NCBI GenBank assembly: GCA_963977125.1
Contig: CAXBNJ010000005.1
Coordinates: forward strand, 62,001-126,000
Length of the DNA: 64,000 bases
Origin: UBA2705 sp963977125
GTDB taxonomy: Bacteria; Pseudomonadota; Alphaproteobacteria; Micavibrionales; Micavibrionaceae
Reading direction: 5' to 3'
Positions 26,192 through 35,213 of this stretch are shown here, piece after piece (position 1 is the first letter of the stretch; the number at the start of each line of letters is the position of its first letter). The notes beneath the pieces were generated by a model, which made no database searches, was not told where the DNA came from, and saw only the letters and a program-made list of their open reading frames with translations. The translations under genes were made by a program, and so were the position numbers.

Positions 26192-27706
26192 ATGCAACAT
26201 TTTTTTGGTTTAAAAGATGGTTTTGATCTATTTTCCCTGGCCTTTCAAGGTTTTTTTCAATTTGGCTTCGCTTTAGGCGGCGCTGTGTTCTTACTTCTTG
26301 GCCTCGCCATTATTTATGATCACTTTAGCTGGCGCACCGGCGCATCAAAATACCGCACGCATGGTGATATTATAGGCATACGCGTTAAAGGACAGTCATT
26401 TCGCCAAGATGAAGGAGAGGAAGAAGCTAAAGAAAAAGAAGCTGAAAAATTAAAAGCCCTTAAACAGGCGACCTCCACCGCAAGCGGCTCTTTTTTAACG
26501 CAATTTTTTGGTAATACGCTCGGTTTCTTATTCGTTTTACTCATGCTCGGCCTACCGGTCGTTTTTATTGGTATTGGCGCTCACCAAGCCTATGAATATT
26601 ACGACTTACAAAAGCATGGCCTAAGCGCACAGGCGCATGTTACTGAATATAAAAGCTATCACAACACAGATGGCGGTCAGACATATAATGCAGTATATCA
26701 ATATCGCGATAATACTGGGCGCTTGCGACAAGAAAGGGACCGCATAGGGACAAACAAACCAAAACATGTCGTTGGTGCGCCGCTCACCATACGATACGAC
26801 CCAAGGCAGCCGAGCCGTTTTCAGCTTGATGATTTTTGGCATAATATGGGCATAGCGATAGCCTTTATGAGCATTGGCGCTCTATTCATGTTCTTGACTT
26901 TTGGCGGCGCTCATATGATTTCTGAGCGCATTAGAAAATCTAAAGACACAACAACAACCCATATAAAAGACGCGCATAATACGCAGCACATAAAGCAAGA
27001 ATATGCGGGAGAAATGTATTCTGAAGTCATCGAATATGTGAGCGATCGCGGCATTCGCCACCAAGCAGAAACAGGCGGCTCGAGTTCATCTCTTAAAAAC
27101 AAAGCCCCCGGCCTGCGCGTGCCGATCATTGCAAGCCGTGACGACCCAAACCAAGTGCGCCGCGTAACCAATACATGGCTGTGGATTGCAGTACTGGTCT
27201 TAATCATACCAAGCTTTATTATACTCGCCATCGCCTTTAGAGACGGCATAAACCCAATATTTCTAGCGATAGTCGCATTTACATTCTTAAAATACACGCC
27301 AAAAATATTTAAAGCATGGCGCAAATATCAGGCTTTATCGCCCGATGAAAAAGAAGCGAAAAAAGATGAAATGAAATTCCGACGCTTAGAGAGAAAAGAA
27401 AAAAATCAGAACAATCGATTATTAGACAAATATGATGTTGAAGACCGTATGGGTTATTACGCCGCTCAAGCACGACGAGGCGCGTTATGCCTATTTGTCC
27501 TTGCAGCCGGCTTAATAACCACATCTTATTATGTGGCTAATGAGTTTATCTTAGAGATTTATAACGCGCCCAAATCACTGCTCGGACTACGTTGGGAGAA
27601 TATGTCAGAAGAAGAGCATCTAAGCCTTGTTCTTAATGGCATAGGGCTGGTCCTGTTTGTACTTTGCGTGCAGAGCTATTTTGCCTCACGCATAAAGAGA
27701 CGTTAA
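26192..27706 (+). CDS. DUF3592 multi-pass membrane protein
   Basis: The 504-aa product has about seven hydrophobic segments (near residues 13-40, 108-128, 218-238, 328-348, 352-368, 428-446 and 478-496). Between the second and third lies a DUF3592-type soluble segment (GLSAQAHVTEYKSYHNTDGG, YQYRDNTGRLRQERD, GAPLTIRYDPRQPSR). A second, shorter copy of the same pattern may follow the third helix (YAGEMYSEVIEYVSDRGIRH). DUF3592 proteins have no agreed function. It lies 58 bases after the AmmeMemoRadiSam fusion in the same direction and could be read through from it. Confidence 0.7.
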   Translation: MQHFFGLKDGFDLFSLAFQGFFQFGFALGGAVFLLLGLAIIYDHFSWRTGASKYRTHGDIIGIRVKGQSFRQDEGEEEAKEKEAEKLKALKQATSTASGSFLTQFFGNTLGFLFVLLMLGLPVVFIGIGAHQAYEYYDLQKHGLSAQAHVTEYKSYHNTDGGQTYNAVYQYRDNTGRLRQERDRIGTNKPKHVVGAPLTIRYDPRQPSRFQLDDFWHNMGIAIAFMSIGALFMFLTFGGAHMISERIRKSKDTTTTHIKDAHNTQHIKQEYAGEMYSEVIEYVSDRGIRHQAETGGSSSSLKNKAPGLRVPIIASRDDPNQVRRVTNTWLWIAVLVLIIPSFIILAIAFRDGINPIFLAIVAFTFLKYTPKIFKAWRKYQALSPDEKEAKKDEMKFRRLERKEKNQNNRLLDKYDVEDRMGYYAAQARRGALCLFVLAAGLITTSYYVANEFILEIYNAPKSLLGLRWENMSEEEHLSLVLNGIGLVLFVLCVQSYFASRIKRR

Positions 27707-27779
27707 GTTTAGGCCAATCGAGAAAATAGAATTAAAATTATGACTTGTACAAATCATCGAACGGTCTATATTTTAAACT

Positions 27780-28226
27780 ATGAGCAATGAAAAAATATTC
27801 ATCAATAGAGTCAATGGAAACTTCACCCAGCAAAGCGGCAAAAGCCCTGTATTGCGCTATATAGGCTGGGTCATAAATGTCCTGTCTATATTAGCGATAT
27901 CAGCCCATTGGGGCGGCGGTTTCATGGCGGTGTTAAGTGCCTGTATGCTCACTTTGATAGTTCCCCCTATTGCCGCGTTATTTGCTTTTTTTGCCGCGAT
28001 AAGCACATGGGGCTGGCCGTGGTATTTGGCTTTATTAGTTTTCCTTTGGCCTATCGTTTTTCTGATACTTGGCGTTGGCATAATGGGCAGCGCTTATTTA
28101 TGGATGCGTCACCGTTTTTCAAAGACTGGCGCCGCACAAGCCCACAGCCCTTTAGAAGAAGACTCAATTGAAGTGAGCTATGAAGTGTTAGATGACACCG
28201 TGGATGAAACGCTAAACGAGAAATAA
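27780..28226 (+). CDS. Small membrane protein of unknown function
   Basis: Not recognised. The 148-aa product has three closely packed hydrophobic segments between residues 22 and 110 (for example VLSILAISAHWGGGFMAVLS, LTLIVPPIAALFAFFAA and YLALLVFLWPIVFLILGVG), then an acidic C-terminal tail (EEDSIEVSYEVLDDTVDET). It lies 73 bases after the DUF3592 gene, same strand, and the two may be co-expressed. Start ATG 27780 gives a short polar N-terminus. Confidence 0.65.
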   Translation: MSNEKIFINRVNGNFTQQSGKSPVLRYIGWVINVLSILAISAHWGGGFMAVLSACMLTLIVPPIAALFAFFAAISTWGWPWYLALLVFLWPIVFLILGVGIMGSAYLWMRHRFSKTGAAQAHSPLEEDSIEVSYEVLDDTVDETLNEK

Positions 28227-28378
28227 GCGCGTTTTAAGGCAAAAACAAATCAAATACAAGCTTAAATAAACCAGTTGTTTACTGGCGTTGTGTTAGATTC
28301 ATAGAGTATGTATGAGTTCTAGAATAATGATCGTTTTAAATCATTAAATCCATTCCAATGATAACGTAATATTTTGCC

Positions 28379-28407
28379 TGATAATCATTTCTTGATGATT
28401 TTTATCA
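28379..28407. promoter_or_regulatory. AT-rich imperfect dyad upstream of the 28491 gene (possible Fur-like site)
   Basis: TGATAATCAT (28379-28388) and ATGATTTTTATCA (28395-28407) form an imperfect inverted repeat, and TAATCATAATCAT follows at about 28457-28469. The pattern recalls GATAAT-type Fur boxes but matches none exactly. The rest of 28227-28490 is AT-rich non-coding sequence. Confidence 0.25.
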
Positions 28408-28490
28408 AGGCGAATTGTGAACCGCACATTATTCTTCCTTAAAATCATAAACATAATTAATCATAATCATCTTATTCAGGGAGAACGCAG

Positions 28491-28847
28491 ATGAATTTTA
28501 GAAAATGGGTGCTGTATACAGCAAGCCTAACCTTCGCGCTATGCACTATCGGGGCAAAGGCTTACGCATTAGAACCGATAGAATTTAGCCTACATAATGG
28601 CCACGAGCAAATTCATGGCTATCGACCATTGGCCACCGATTTATCCCTCCGCCAAGACAGTAAAAATGTAGGTTTCCCGATACAATCACATCACTTATTT
28701 GAACAAGCCCGTCCGCAATCACTTAATGCACACTTTCGGTATAAATTAAGCCCTCGCCTTAGCCTAACCAATGAATATGGCACAACATCCCAGGGCAATT
28801 CAGACCCAGAATTCCATACAATGCTGCGCTTTAATCTAAAATTTTAA
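28491..28847 (+). CDS. Small exported protein of unknown function
   Basis: Not recognised. The 118-aa product has a signal peptide (residues 1-27, WVLYTASLTFALCTIGAKAY then ALE) and a short mature part. The last 30 residues (YKLSPRLSLTNEYGTTSQG, then MLRFNLKF) alternate polar and non-polar residues and end in Phe, like the closing strands of an outer-membrane beta barrel. The protein is too short to be a full barrel. A clear ribosome site (AGGGAG) precedes ATG 28491, and a good terminator follows at 28895, so it is a monocistronic gene. Confidence 0.7.
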   Translation: MNFRKWVLYTASLTFALCTIGAKAYALEPIEFSLHNGHEQIHGYRPLATDLSLRQDSKNVGFPIQSHHLFEQARPQSLNAHFRYKLSPRLSLTNEYGTTSQGNSDPEFHTMLRFNLKF

Positions 28848-28894
28848 AAGTGCCTATAAAAACACAAGCCAATATAATCGATAAAAACAAACTC

Positions 28895-28923
28895 AGCAGC
28901 GTCATATGAACGCTGCTTTTTTA
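28895..28923 (+). terminator. Rho-independent terminator
   Basis: Eight-base stem AGCAGCGT (28895-28902) / ACGCTGCT (28910-28917), seven-base loop, then a run of T to 28922. It lies 48 bases after the 28491-28847 gene on the same strand. Confidence 0.85.
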
Positions 28924-29008
28924 TTAAAATATATTGAGATTTAAAACCATATCAGTATCATGGACAAAGTTTATCGCCTAATCTTTACCCATAAAAGGTT
29001 CTCAATTA

Positions 29009-29842
29009 ATGGTTCGCCCAGCACATATAAAATTCAAAACAAGCCTGCAAGAAAAAATAGCCCATATTGTTGAACACCCTAGATTTGTCGGTTTCGTAAC
29101 TTTATTAATTATCATCAACACCATCACCCTTGGCATGGAAACATCCGCGCATATAACTGCGCGAACAGCTCTCTGGCTGCATATTCTTGATCTGTGTATT
29201 TTATCAGTCTTTACGATAGAGCTGCTGGGTAAGTTGTTCGCCTATCGCCTTGCGTTTTTCAAAAGCGGCTGGAATATTTTTGACTTTCTTATCGTCGCAA
29301 TTGCATGGGTACCGGCTAGTGGACCTTTCTCTGTCTTACGGGCCTTGCGGATTTTACGGGCGCTGCGTTTGTTATCTGTTGTTCCTTCACTGCGTCGCGT
29401 CATTACAGCGCTTGGCCGCTCTATCCCTGGCATGTCGTCCGTGTTTGGGGTGCTCTGCTTGATCTTTTATATTTGCGCGGTAATTACCACCAAGATATTT
29501 GGTACATATCCAGACCCGCAAATGCATGAGCTATTCGGTACGATCGGTAATTCAACGTTTACCCTGTTCCAAGTCATGACATTAGAGGGCTGGACCAATG
29601 ATGTGGTCTTCCCCACCATGAAGATATTCCCATGGGCATGGATGTTCTTTGTCCCCTTTATTATCGTCACAAGCTTCGCGGTGCTTAATTTGTTTATTGG
29701 TATTATAGTCGATGCCATGAACACCATGGATAATGACGAAAATGCCGACCTTCTTGAGAAGCATGATTTAAAAGCTCTACAGCATGAAATCACTGAAATC
29801 AAAGTCGAACTTAAGAAAATATCTAAAAAAATGGGTGATTAA
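29009..29842 (+). CDS. Single-domain voltage-gated cation channel (NaChBac/CavMr type)
   Basis: Four copies of this six-helix protein form a voltage-gated channel in the inner membrane. The voltage sensor S4 has Arg every third residue (R111, R114, R117, R120, then R129, R130). The pore loop reads FQVMTLEGWTNDV, with the filter TLEGW at 191-195, followed by S6 (FAVLNLFIGIIVDAM) and a C-terminal coiled coil (about 248-275). Most bacterial sodium channels have TLESW. The Gly in place of Ser is, as I recall, the feature of the calcium-selective CavMr channel and of the TxEGW repeats in animal calcium channels. Ion selectivity cannot be fixed from sequence alone. RBS AAAGG precedes ATG 29009. The gene is flanked by terminators on both sides. 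Confidence 0.9.
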   Translation: MVRPAHIKFKTSLQEKIAHIVEHPRFVGFVTLLIIINTITLGMETSAHITARTALWLHILDLCILSVFTIELLGKLFAYRLAFFKSGWNIFDFLIVAIAWVPASGPFSVLRALRILRALRLLSVVPSLRRVITALGRSIPGMSSVFGVLCLIFYICAVITTKIFGTYPDPQMHELFGTIGNSTFTLFQVMTLEGWTNDVVFPTMKIFPWAWMFFVPFIIVTSFAVLNLFIGIIVDAMNTMDNDENADLLEKHDLKALQHEITEIKVELKKISKKMGD

Positions 29843-29889
29843 AGATATCTTATACGATATCGATAAAATAATATTTAACGCATAAAAAA

Positions 29890-29920
29890 GCCCCGCAGAA
29901 TAACTGCAGGGCTTTTTTTT
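29890..29920. terminator. Bidirectional terminator between the channel gene and gyrB
   Basis: Stem GCCCCGCAG (29890-29898) / CTGCAGGGC (29904-29912) with one mismatch and a five-base loop. T-run 29913-29920 serves the plus strand; the A-run before it (29884-29889) serves gyrB on the minus strand. Confidence 0.88.
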
Positions 29921-29964
29921 ATTGCTTGTATCAACCTTAAAAACAATGCGAATAGGCGTCGTTT

Positions 29965-32397
29965 CTAGGCATCTAAATTCGTAACTTTCAGTGCGTTTTC
30001 TTGAATAAATTCACGGCGCGGCAGAACAACATCCCCCATAAGCGTTGTGAAAATATGATCCGCTTCAGCAACATCACCGACTTTAACTTGCAGTAATGTA
30101 CGTGATTCACTGTCGAGTGTTGTTTCCCAAAGTTGATCAGGGTTCATTTCACCAAGACCTTTATAGCGTGATATCGCCAGACCTTTACGGGCCGCATCAA
30201 GCGTTGTTCTATATAAATCATAAGGGCCGTTCATTTTGCCAAGATCTTTACCGTTAACGGAAATAAAGCCCTCACCGTTAAAGTTCTCATGCAGCCATGG
30301 AACTAAAGAATTAAGACGAACCGCATCATGTGAGTGGGCCTGTTCAACGCCAATACGCTGAATATCTTTAACGCCGCTTAATGTGCGTGTAAAGACATAG
30401 CCCGAAGCATCAAATTCACCAACCCAACCTTTTTCACGCAAAGGCAGCTGTTCATTAACACGCTCTGCAATTTCGCCTGCACGAATTGTCGCTTTAGCAG
30501 GCTCACCTAATAAATCAGGCGCAAAACCACCCATAACAGCAACCGTTTGCAATAAGCCTTGGCGAATAGCGCCATGGCGCATCATCGCTTCGAGTGACGT
30601 CACAAATTGACGTGATTTAACCAGCACTTCACGCAGATCGTTACCCGCACGCTGCGTACCTTCAAAATCAACAAAAACGGTATCGCTGATAACTTGGTCG
30701 ATCAGATAATCATCCATCGCTGCATCATCTTTCAAATAAACCTCATGGCCTTTACCACGGCGCACTTTATAAAGAGGAGGCTGCGCGATATATAGATAGC
30801 CCTTCTCAATAATTTCAGGCATGTAACGATAGAAGAACGTCAAAAGCAATGTCCGGATATGCGATCCATCAACGTCCGCATCGGTCATGATGATGATTTT
30901 ATGATAACGACATTTATCAATGTTAAATTCGTCATGAATACCCGTGCCAAGCGCTGTAATCAGCGTGCCAATTTCTTGCGAGCCTAAAATACGGTCAAGG
31001 CGCGCACGCTCAACATTCAAAATCTTACCACGTAATGGCAAAATTGCTTGGGTGCGACGGTCACGGCCCTGCTTGGCGGAACCACCCGCTGAGTCCCCTT
31101 CCACGATAAAGACTTCGGATTCGGCAGGGTCACGACTTTGGCAATCAGCCAATTTACCTGGCAGAGAGTTAATATCCATCACACCTTTACGGCGTGATAA
31201 GTCACGCGCACGACGCGCCGCGTCACGCGCCGTGGCCGCTTCAAGGATTTTGTTAACAATCAATTTCGCTTGCGCAGGGTTTTCTTCGAAAAACTCTGAT
31301 AGACCTTGCGATACCGCTGATTCAACAACCGGACGCACTTCAGAAGATACCAATTTATCTTTGGTCTGAGATGAGAATTTAGGGTCAGGCACTTTAACAG
31401 ACAAGACGCAAGTCATACCCTCGCGCATATCTTCACCAGTCAGCGCCAAATCTTTTTTCTTCAGCATATTATGTTCTTCAACATATTTACCAATTGTCCG
31501 CGTTAAAGCAGAGCGCAGCCCCGCCATATGCGTCCCACCATCGCGCTGTGGAATGTTATTAGTAAAGCATAATGTGTTCTCGTGATAAGCCTCTGTCCAG
31601 TCAATAGCGACCTCAACAGACATGCCGTTATCAGGATCTTCTTTCATGATGGCAATAGCAGGCTGGAATAATGTTGTTTTCGAGCGGTTTAACCACTCAA
31701 CAAAGCTGACAATCCCACCTTCGTAATGCAGGCGAACTTCTTTGTCGTCCTCACGAAGGTCTTTAAGAAGAATATTTACACCGGAATTCAAGAAAGCCAA
31801 TTCGCGCAAACGTTCTTGCAAAGTGTTAAATACATATAATGTGTTGGTAAAGGTTTGCGTTGATGGCAAGAAAGACACTTCAGTACCCGTCTTACCTTCT
31901 GGAGCTGGACCAACATCTTCCAAAGGCGCATCAGCTTCGCCATGACTAAAGCGCATATACCATTCGCGGCCATCGCGCCAGATACGCAAAGTAAGCCATT
32001 CAGAAAGCGCATTAACAACAGAAACACCAACGCCGTGTAGACCGCCAGAAACTTTATAAGAGTTTTGGTCAAATTTACCACCAGCGTGAAGCTGAGTCAT
32101 AATAACTTCAGCGGCACTCACGCCTTCTTCTTTATGAATACCAACAGGAATACCACGGCCATTATCTGTAACGGTCACGGAGCCATCAACATTAATAGAC
32201 ACTAAAATTTCATCACAATGGCCAGCAAGGCTTTCATCAATGGCGTTATCAGTTATTTCATACACCATGTGGTGCAGGCCTGACCCATCATCGGTATCAC
32301 CAATATACATACCCGGGCGTTTACGCACCGCATCAAGGCCTTTTAGAACCTTAATTGAATCTGCGCCATAGTCTTGAGTATTTGTCTGGTTGCTCAT
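29965..32397 (-). CDS. gyrB: DNA gyrase subunit B
   Basis: GyrB is the ATPase subunit of gyrase, which adds negative supercoils to DNA together with GyrA. The 810-aa product has the GHKL ATPase domain (HHMVYEITDNAIDE at about 43-56, GRGIPVGIH, GGLHGVGVSVVNALS) and the TOPRIM domain (VEGDSAGGSAKQGRD at about 430, DADVDGSHIRTLLLTF at about 504). The C-terminal motif is RYKGLGEMNPDQLWETT. Length and motifs are normal for gyrase rather than ParE. dnaA, dnaN and recF are not next to it, as in many alphaproteobacteria. The 288-bp gap upstream, to gcrA, holds its promoter; I could not fix the start site. Confidence 0.97.
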   Translation of the reverse strand: MSNQTNTQDYGADSIKVLKGLDAVRKRPGMYIGDTDDGSGLHHMVYEITDNAIDESLAGHCDEILVSINVDGSVTVTDNGRGIPVGIHKEEGVSAAEVIMTQLHAGGKFDQNSYKVSGGLHGVGVSVVNALSEWLTLRIWRDGREWYMRFSHGEADAPLEDVGPAPEGKTGTEVSFLPSTQTFTNTLYVFNTLQERLRELAFLNSGVNILLKDLREDDKEVRLHYEGGIVSFVEWLNRSKTTLFQPAIAIMKEDPDNGMSVEVAIDWTEAYHENTLCFTNNIPQRDGGTHMAGLRSALTRTIGKYVEEHNMLKKKDLALTGEDMREGMTCVLSVKVPDPKFSSQTKDKLVSSEVRPVVESAVSQGLSEFFEENPAQAKLIVNKILEAATARDAARRARDLSRRKGVMDINSLPGKLADCQSRDPAESEVFIVEGDSAGGSAKQGRDRRTQAILPLRGKILNVERARLDRILGSQEIGTLITALGTGIHDEFNIDKCRYHKIIIMTDADVDGSHIRTLLLTFFYRYMPEIIEKGYLYIAQPPLYKVRRGKGHEVYLKDDAAMDDYLIDQVISDTVFVDFEGTQRAGNDLREVLVKSRQFVTSLEAMMRHGAIRQGLLQTVAVMGGFAPDLLGEPAKATIRAGEIAERVNEQLPLREKGWVGEFDASGYVFTRTLSGVKDIQRIGVEQAHSHDAVRLNSLVPWLHENFNGEGFISVNGKDLGKMNGPYDLYRTTLDAARKGLAISRYKGLGEMNPDQLWETTLDSESRTLLQVKVGDVAEADHIFTTLMGDVVLPRREFIQENALKVTNLDA

Positions 32398-32633
32398 AAT
32401 TTTTTTATCCGCTAAATATTTATAATTTCGAACCTAAACTTATAGCAGTGAAAGGCCTTCGCGTCTTGTATTTTCTGCCTTTTTACCCATAAACTCTGGG
32501 AAAACTACACAGAGAGAATAGTTATGAAATAGGCCACAGTTTAACAAGCCAAAAACACAAATAAGCAAACGCCACAGAGCTGCATTACACGGAGAAAAAA
32601 TCAACATCACGCGCCATAAAAACAGCCATAGAA

Positions 32634-32661
32634 AAAGGGCCCAGATTACTCTGAGCCCTTT
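32634..32661 (-). terminator. Rho-independent terminator after gcrA
   Basis: On the minus strand AAAGGGCTCAGA pairs with TCTGGGCCCTTT (one G-U pair) around a GTAA loop, followed by TTC. Twelve-base stem, 24 bases after the gcrA stop. Confidence 0.85.
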
Positions 32662-32684
32662 GGAATAAATTTACGGATCGCCGC

Positions 32685-33263
32685 CTAAGCTGTCGCGACT
32701 TTTTTAACATTCTTATCAGAGTTCACAAAATCATCAATTTTGAAGTTACGTGAACGTGACGTTGTTTGGTAAGCGATTTGACCGTGCTCAGGGCAATAAG
32801 ATACGCCCGCTTCTGATGGAGCTGCGCAAAAGCCAAAATCCTCATCATTCGGGTCACCAATTGGCCAGCGACACATGCGCTCAGTCAATTCAGAAAGCGG
32901 AATACGCTGACCTTTATTCTTAATAATCTCAATATCTTGTTTTGTGTGTGCTGCAGCTGATTGTGCGCGCACAGGCTTTGGTTTTTGCTGCGCTTTAGCC
33001 GCGACTATATCAACAGGGCTTGCCGCTGTGGATTTTGCCTTAACTGCACGAACCTTAGTATTGCTCTGCTCTTTCGTTTTCTTAACCGTGGCTTTCGCTG
33101 ATTGTATCGGCGATGCACGACCAGATAATTTTAAACGATGCGCTTTACCAATAACAGCGTTACGTGTCACGCCCTCACCAAGCTCTTTTGCAATTTCTGC
33201 TGCCGTTTTACCATCTCCCCACATTTTTGTAAGTAATGATACGCGTTGATCAGTCCAAGCCAT
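32685..33263 (-). CDS. gcrA: GcrA family cell-cycle regulator
   Basis: GcrA binds sigma-70 RNA polymerase and activates cell-cycle genes at promoters methylated at GANTC by CcrM; it is almost confined to Alphaproteobacteria. The N-terminal DNA-binding helices are clear (MAWTDQRVSLLTKMWGDG, AAEIAKELGEGVTRNAVIGK, HRLKLSGR, residues 1-48). A Lys/Ala-rich linker follows, then the C-terminal polymerase-binding part with the conserved CRWPIGDPNDEDFGFC (about 132-147) and YCPEH. RBS GGGAG precedes ATG 33263. The long upstream region carries GANTC motifs and DnaA-box-like sites, fitting its known control in Caulobacter. Confidence 0.94.
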   Translation of the reverse strand: MAWTDQRVSLLTKMWGDGKTAAEIAKELGEGVTRNAVIGKAHRLKLSGRASPIQSAKATVKKTKEQSNTKVRAVKAKSTAASPVDIVAAKAQQKPKPVRAQSAAAHTKQDIEIIKNKGQRIPLSELTERMCRWPIGDPNDEDFGFCAAPSEAGVSYCPEHGQIAYQTTSRSRNFKIDDFVNSDKNVKKVATA

Positions 33264-33303
33264 TTATGTCTCCCACACTTTGGTTGAGGCTTAAAAAACA
33301 AAG

Positions 33304-33519
33304 GAGTCACAATGATTTAATTGCCACACACTTGTTCGTTAAAAATTTTTATCTATAAGTTTTGCTAATAAAAAGACCATATCACAACCGCGAATCGCTA
33401 GGATAGATTCACGCAACAAAAAAACGGCCTTATGCACACAAAAACATCTTTTTATCAACAGATGGTTGTTGATAAGTAGAAAATTTCACTATTTTCGTGG
33501 ATTGGTGCAATTATCGACA
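33304..33519 (-). promoter_or_regulatory. gcrA upstream control region with GANTC and DnaA-box-like motifs
   Basis: Three GANTC motifs lie upstream of gcrA: GAGTC 33304-33308, GAATC 33392-33396 and GATTC 33406-33410, the last two as an inverted pair. One perfect DnaA box TTATGCACA (33430-33438) is present. Three sites have one mismatch to TTATNCACA: TTATCAACA at 33452-33460, its inverted copy at 33467-33475 and TTATCGACA at 33511-33519. The inverted pair forms a 9-bp dyad with a six-base spacer. In Caulobacter DnaA activates gcrA. No coding frame was seen in 33264-33545. Confidence 0.55.
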
Positions 33520-33548
33520 GTTTTAAAGCGTAAACCCCCTAATAAAAA

Positions 33549-33575
33549 ACGCGCAGTTTCAAACTGCGCGTTTTT
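33549..33575 (-). terminator. Terminator after the lepB-rnc-era operon
   Basis: ACGCGCAGTTT (33549-33559) pairs with AAACTGCGCGT (33561-33571) around one C. An A-run precedes it and a T-run follows, so it can work on both strands. It lies just after the era stop. Confidence 0.85.
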
Positions 33576-33582
33576 TATAAAA

Positions 33583-34527
33583 TCATGTTTGATGATGGGT
33601 TAACCCCCAAATGCGGTAATGCTCAGGGTCTTCATCCCATTGCGCGCGGACTTTAACAAATAATTTGACGTGGAAAGGTCGATCAAAAATCTCTTCCATT
33701 TCAAGCCGCGCCGCCTTGCCGATGGCTTTAATTTTCTGGCCGCCTTTACCAAGGACAATTGGCTTATGCGCATCGCGCGTCACATAAATCACCAAACCGA
33801 CATCAACAGAGCCATCAGGGCGCTCTTCCCATTCCTCAGTATCAACAGCCATATTATAAGGCAGCTCATCATGAAGCTTGCGGAAAACTTGCTCACGCAC
33901 AATTTCTGCCACCATTAAACGGGCAGGCATATCAGTCATTTCATCTTCAGGGTACATAAATTGCCCCTCAGGCATCATTTTGGCGTAATGGTTCAACACA
34001 TCATCGACGCCACGATTTTTCTCAGCCGAGATCATAAATGTTGCGTCAAAATCAAAAGCCTCATTAAATCCTGCACTAATTTTAAAAAGCTTTTCAGGGT
34101 TTATCATATCAACTTTATTCAGCACCAAAGTCACTTTTTTCTTACCAAGCTGCTGACTTTTCAAGCCTTGCAAAATATCTTCATTCCAATGCAAAGGGCT
34201 TTTTAATGACGTATCAACGATATATAAAATCGCATCACTATCAACAACGCCTTCCCAAGCGGCAGCAACAATGGCTTTATCTAAACGGCGCTTTTGCGCT
34301 TTAAATATGCCGGGCGTATCAATAAAAGCGATTTGCGCTTTTTGGTCTTGGTATTCATGTATTGTGATGCCCAAGACGCGCGTACGCGTTGTTTGCGCTT
34401 TGGGGGATACAATACTCACCTTCACACCGACCATTTGGTTCATCAATGTTGACTTGCCCGCATTGGGCGCGCCAATAACAGAGACAAAACCAAATTTTGT
34501 TTTCTTCTCGCTTGTTACTTCGCTCAT
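33583..34527 (-). CDS. era: GTPase Era
   Basis: Era is an essential GTPase that binds 16S rRNA near its 3' end and helps mature the small ribosomal subunit. The 314-aa product has all G motifs: GAPNAGKSTL (about 19-28), TTRTR, DTPGI and NKVD. A C-terminal KH RNA-binding domain follows, with GKGGQKIKAIGKAARLEME. Length is normal. The start ATG overlaps the rnc stop by one base (TAATG), so translation is coupled. It is the last gene of the acpS-lepB-rnc-era series and is followed by a strong terminator. Confidence 0.97.
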   Translation of the reverse strand: MSEVTSEKKTKFGFVSVIGAPNAGKSTLMNQMVGVKVSIVSPKAQTTRTRVLGITIHEYQDQKAQIAFIDTPGIFKAQKRRLDKAIVAAAWEGVVDSDAILYIVDTSLKSPLHWNEDILQGLKSQQLGKKKVTLVLNKVDMINPEKLFKISAGFNEAFDFDATFMISAEKNRGVDDVLNHYAKMMPEGQFMYPEDEMTDMPARLMVAEIVREQVFRKLHDELPYNMAVDTEEWEERPDGSVDVGLVIYVTRDAHKPIVLGKGGQKIKAIGKAARLEMEEIFDRPFHVKLFVKVRAQWDEDPEHYRIWGLTHHQT

Positions 34528-35204
34528 TATATTGAGGCCTTTTCATTAATCTTGTTTTGTTTTAAAAAATTCTGCGCTGCTTTTTTCTCTGCTGCTCGTT
34601 TCGAGTTAGACACGGCCTCTGCGGGATTATAACCCGCAACTGAGACGGAAACTCGAAATTCAGGCTGATGGTCTGGGCCGCTACGTTCAACCAGTTTATA
34701 AACAGGAACGCCCAAGGCTTGGCCTTGCGACCATTCTTGCAATTCTGTTTTTGGATCTTGTGGGGGAACAACCATAACATCAATATAGCTATCCCAAAGC
34801 TTCAAAATCAAACCATGACATGTCATATAATCACCAGACAGAAACACTGCGCCAATAATCGCTTCAACCGCATCCGCTAAAATATTATCATTTTCAGAAC
34901 CGCCGCTTTGGCGCTCATTATCAGATAATAAAACAACATCACCCAAATCTAAATCTTGCGCAATTTTTGAGAGCATCTTACCGGAAACTAAAGCGGCGTG
35001 ACGTTTAGCGAGGTCACCTTCAGCTTCATCCGGGAACCGTTTATACAGCATTTCCGCCATGACCAGACCAAGGACACGGTCACCTAAGAACTCTAAGCGC
35101 TCATAATCCGCGCTACCTGTACTTGAATGGGTAAGCGCTTGCTTAAATAAGCCAAGGTCAACGCCCTCAAGCCCCCATGATGTAATAAAGTTTGTGTATT
35201 TCAT
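34527..35204 (-). CDS. rnc: Ribonuclease III
   Basis: RNase III cuts double-stranded RNA and processes rRNA precursors and some mRNAs. The 225-aa product has the signature ERLEFLGDRVLGL (E38, D42 region) and the second acidic site DAVEAIIGAVFL. The C-terminal double-stranded RNA-binding domain (about 155-222) ends in AEKKAAQNFLKQ. Length is normal. It lies nine bases after lepB and overlaps era by one base. Confidence 0.97.
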   Translation of the reverse strand: MKYTNFITSWGLEGVDLGLFKQALTHSSTGSADYERLEFLGDRVLGLVMAEMLYKRFPDEAEGDLAKRHAALVSGKMLSKIAQDLDLGDVVLLSDNERQSGGSENDNILADAVEAIIGAVFLSGDYMTCHGLILKLWDSYIDVMVVPPQDPKTELQEWSQGQALGVPVYKLVERSGPDHQPEFRVSVSVAGYNPAEAVSNSKRAAEKKAAQNFLKQNKINEKASI

Positions 35205-35213
35205 CTCTGTGAT

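Noticed and set aside
30944..31369. 141-aa plus-strand open frame inside gyrB
   Set aside because: It is antisense to the TOPRIM region of gyrB.
33430..33519. DnaA-box cluster as a replication origin
   Set aside because: There is only one perfect box, no clear AT-rich unwinding stretch or usual origin neighbours (hemE, parAB, dnaA) nearby. A gcrA promoter role explains it better. An oriC is not excluded without a skew plot.
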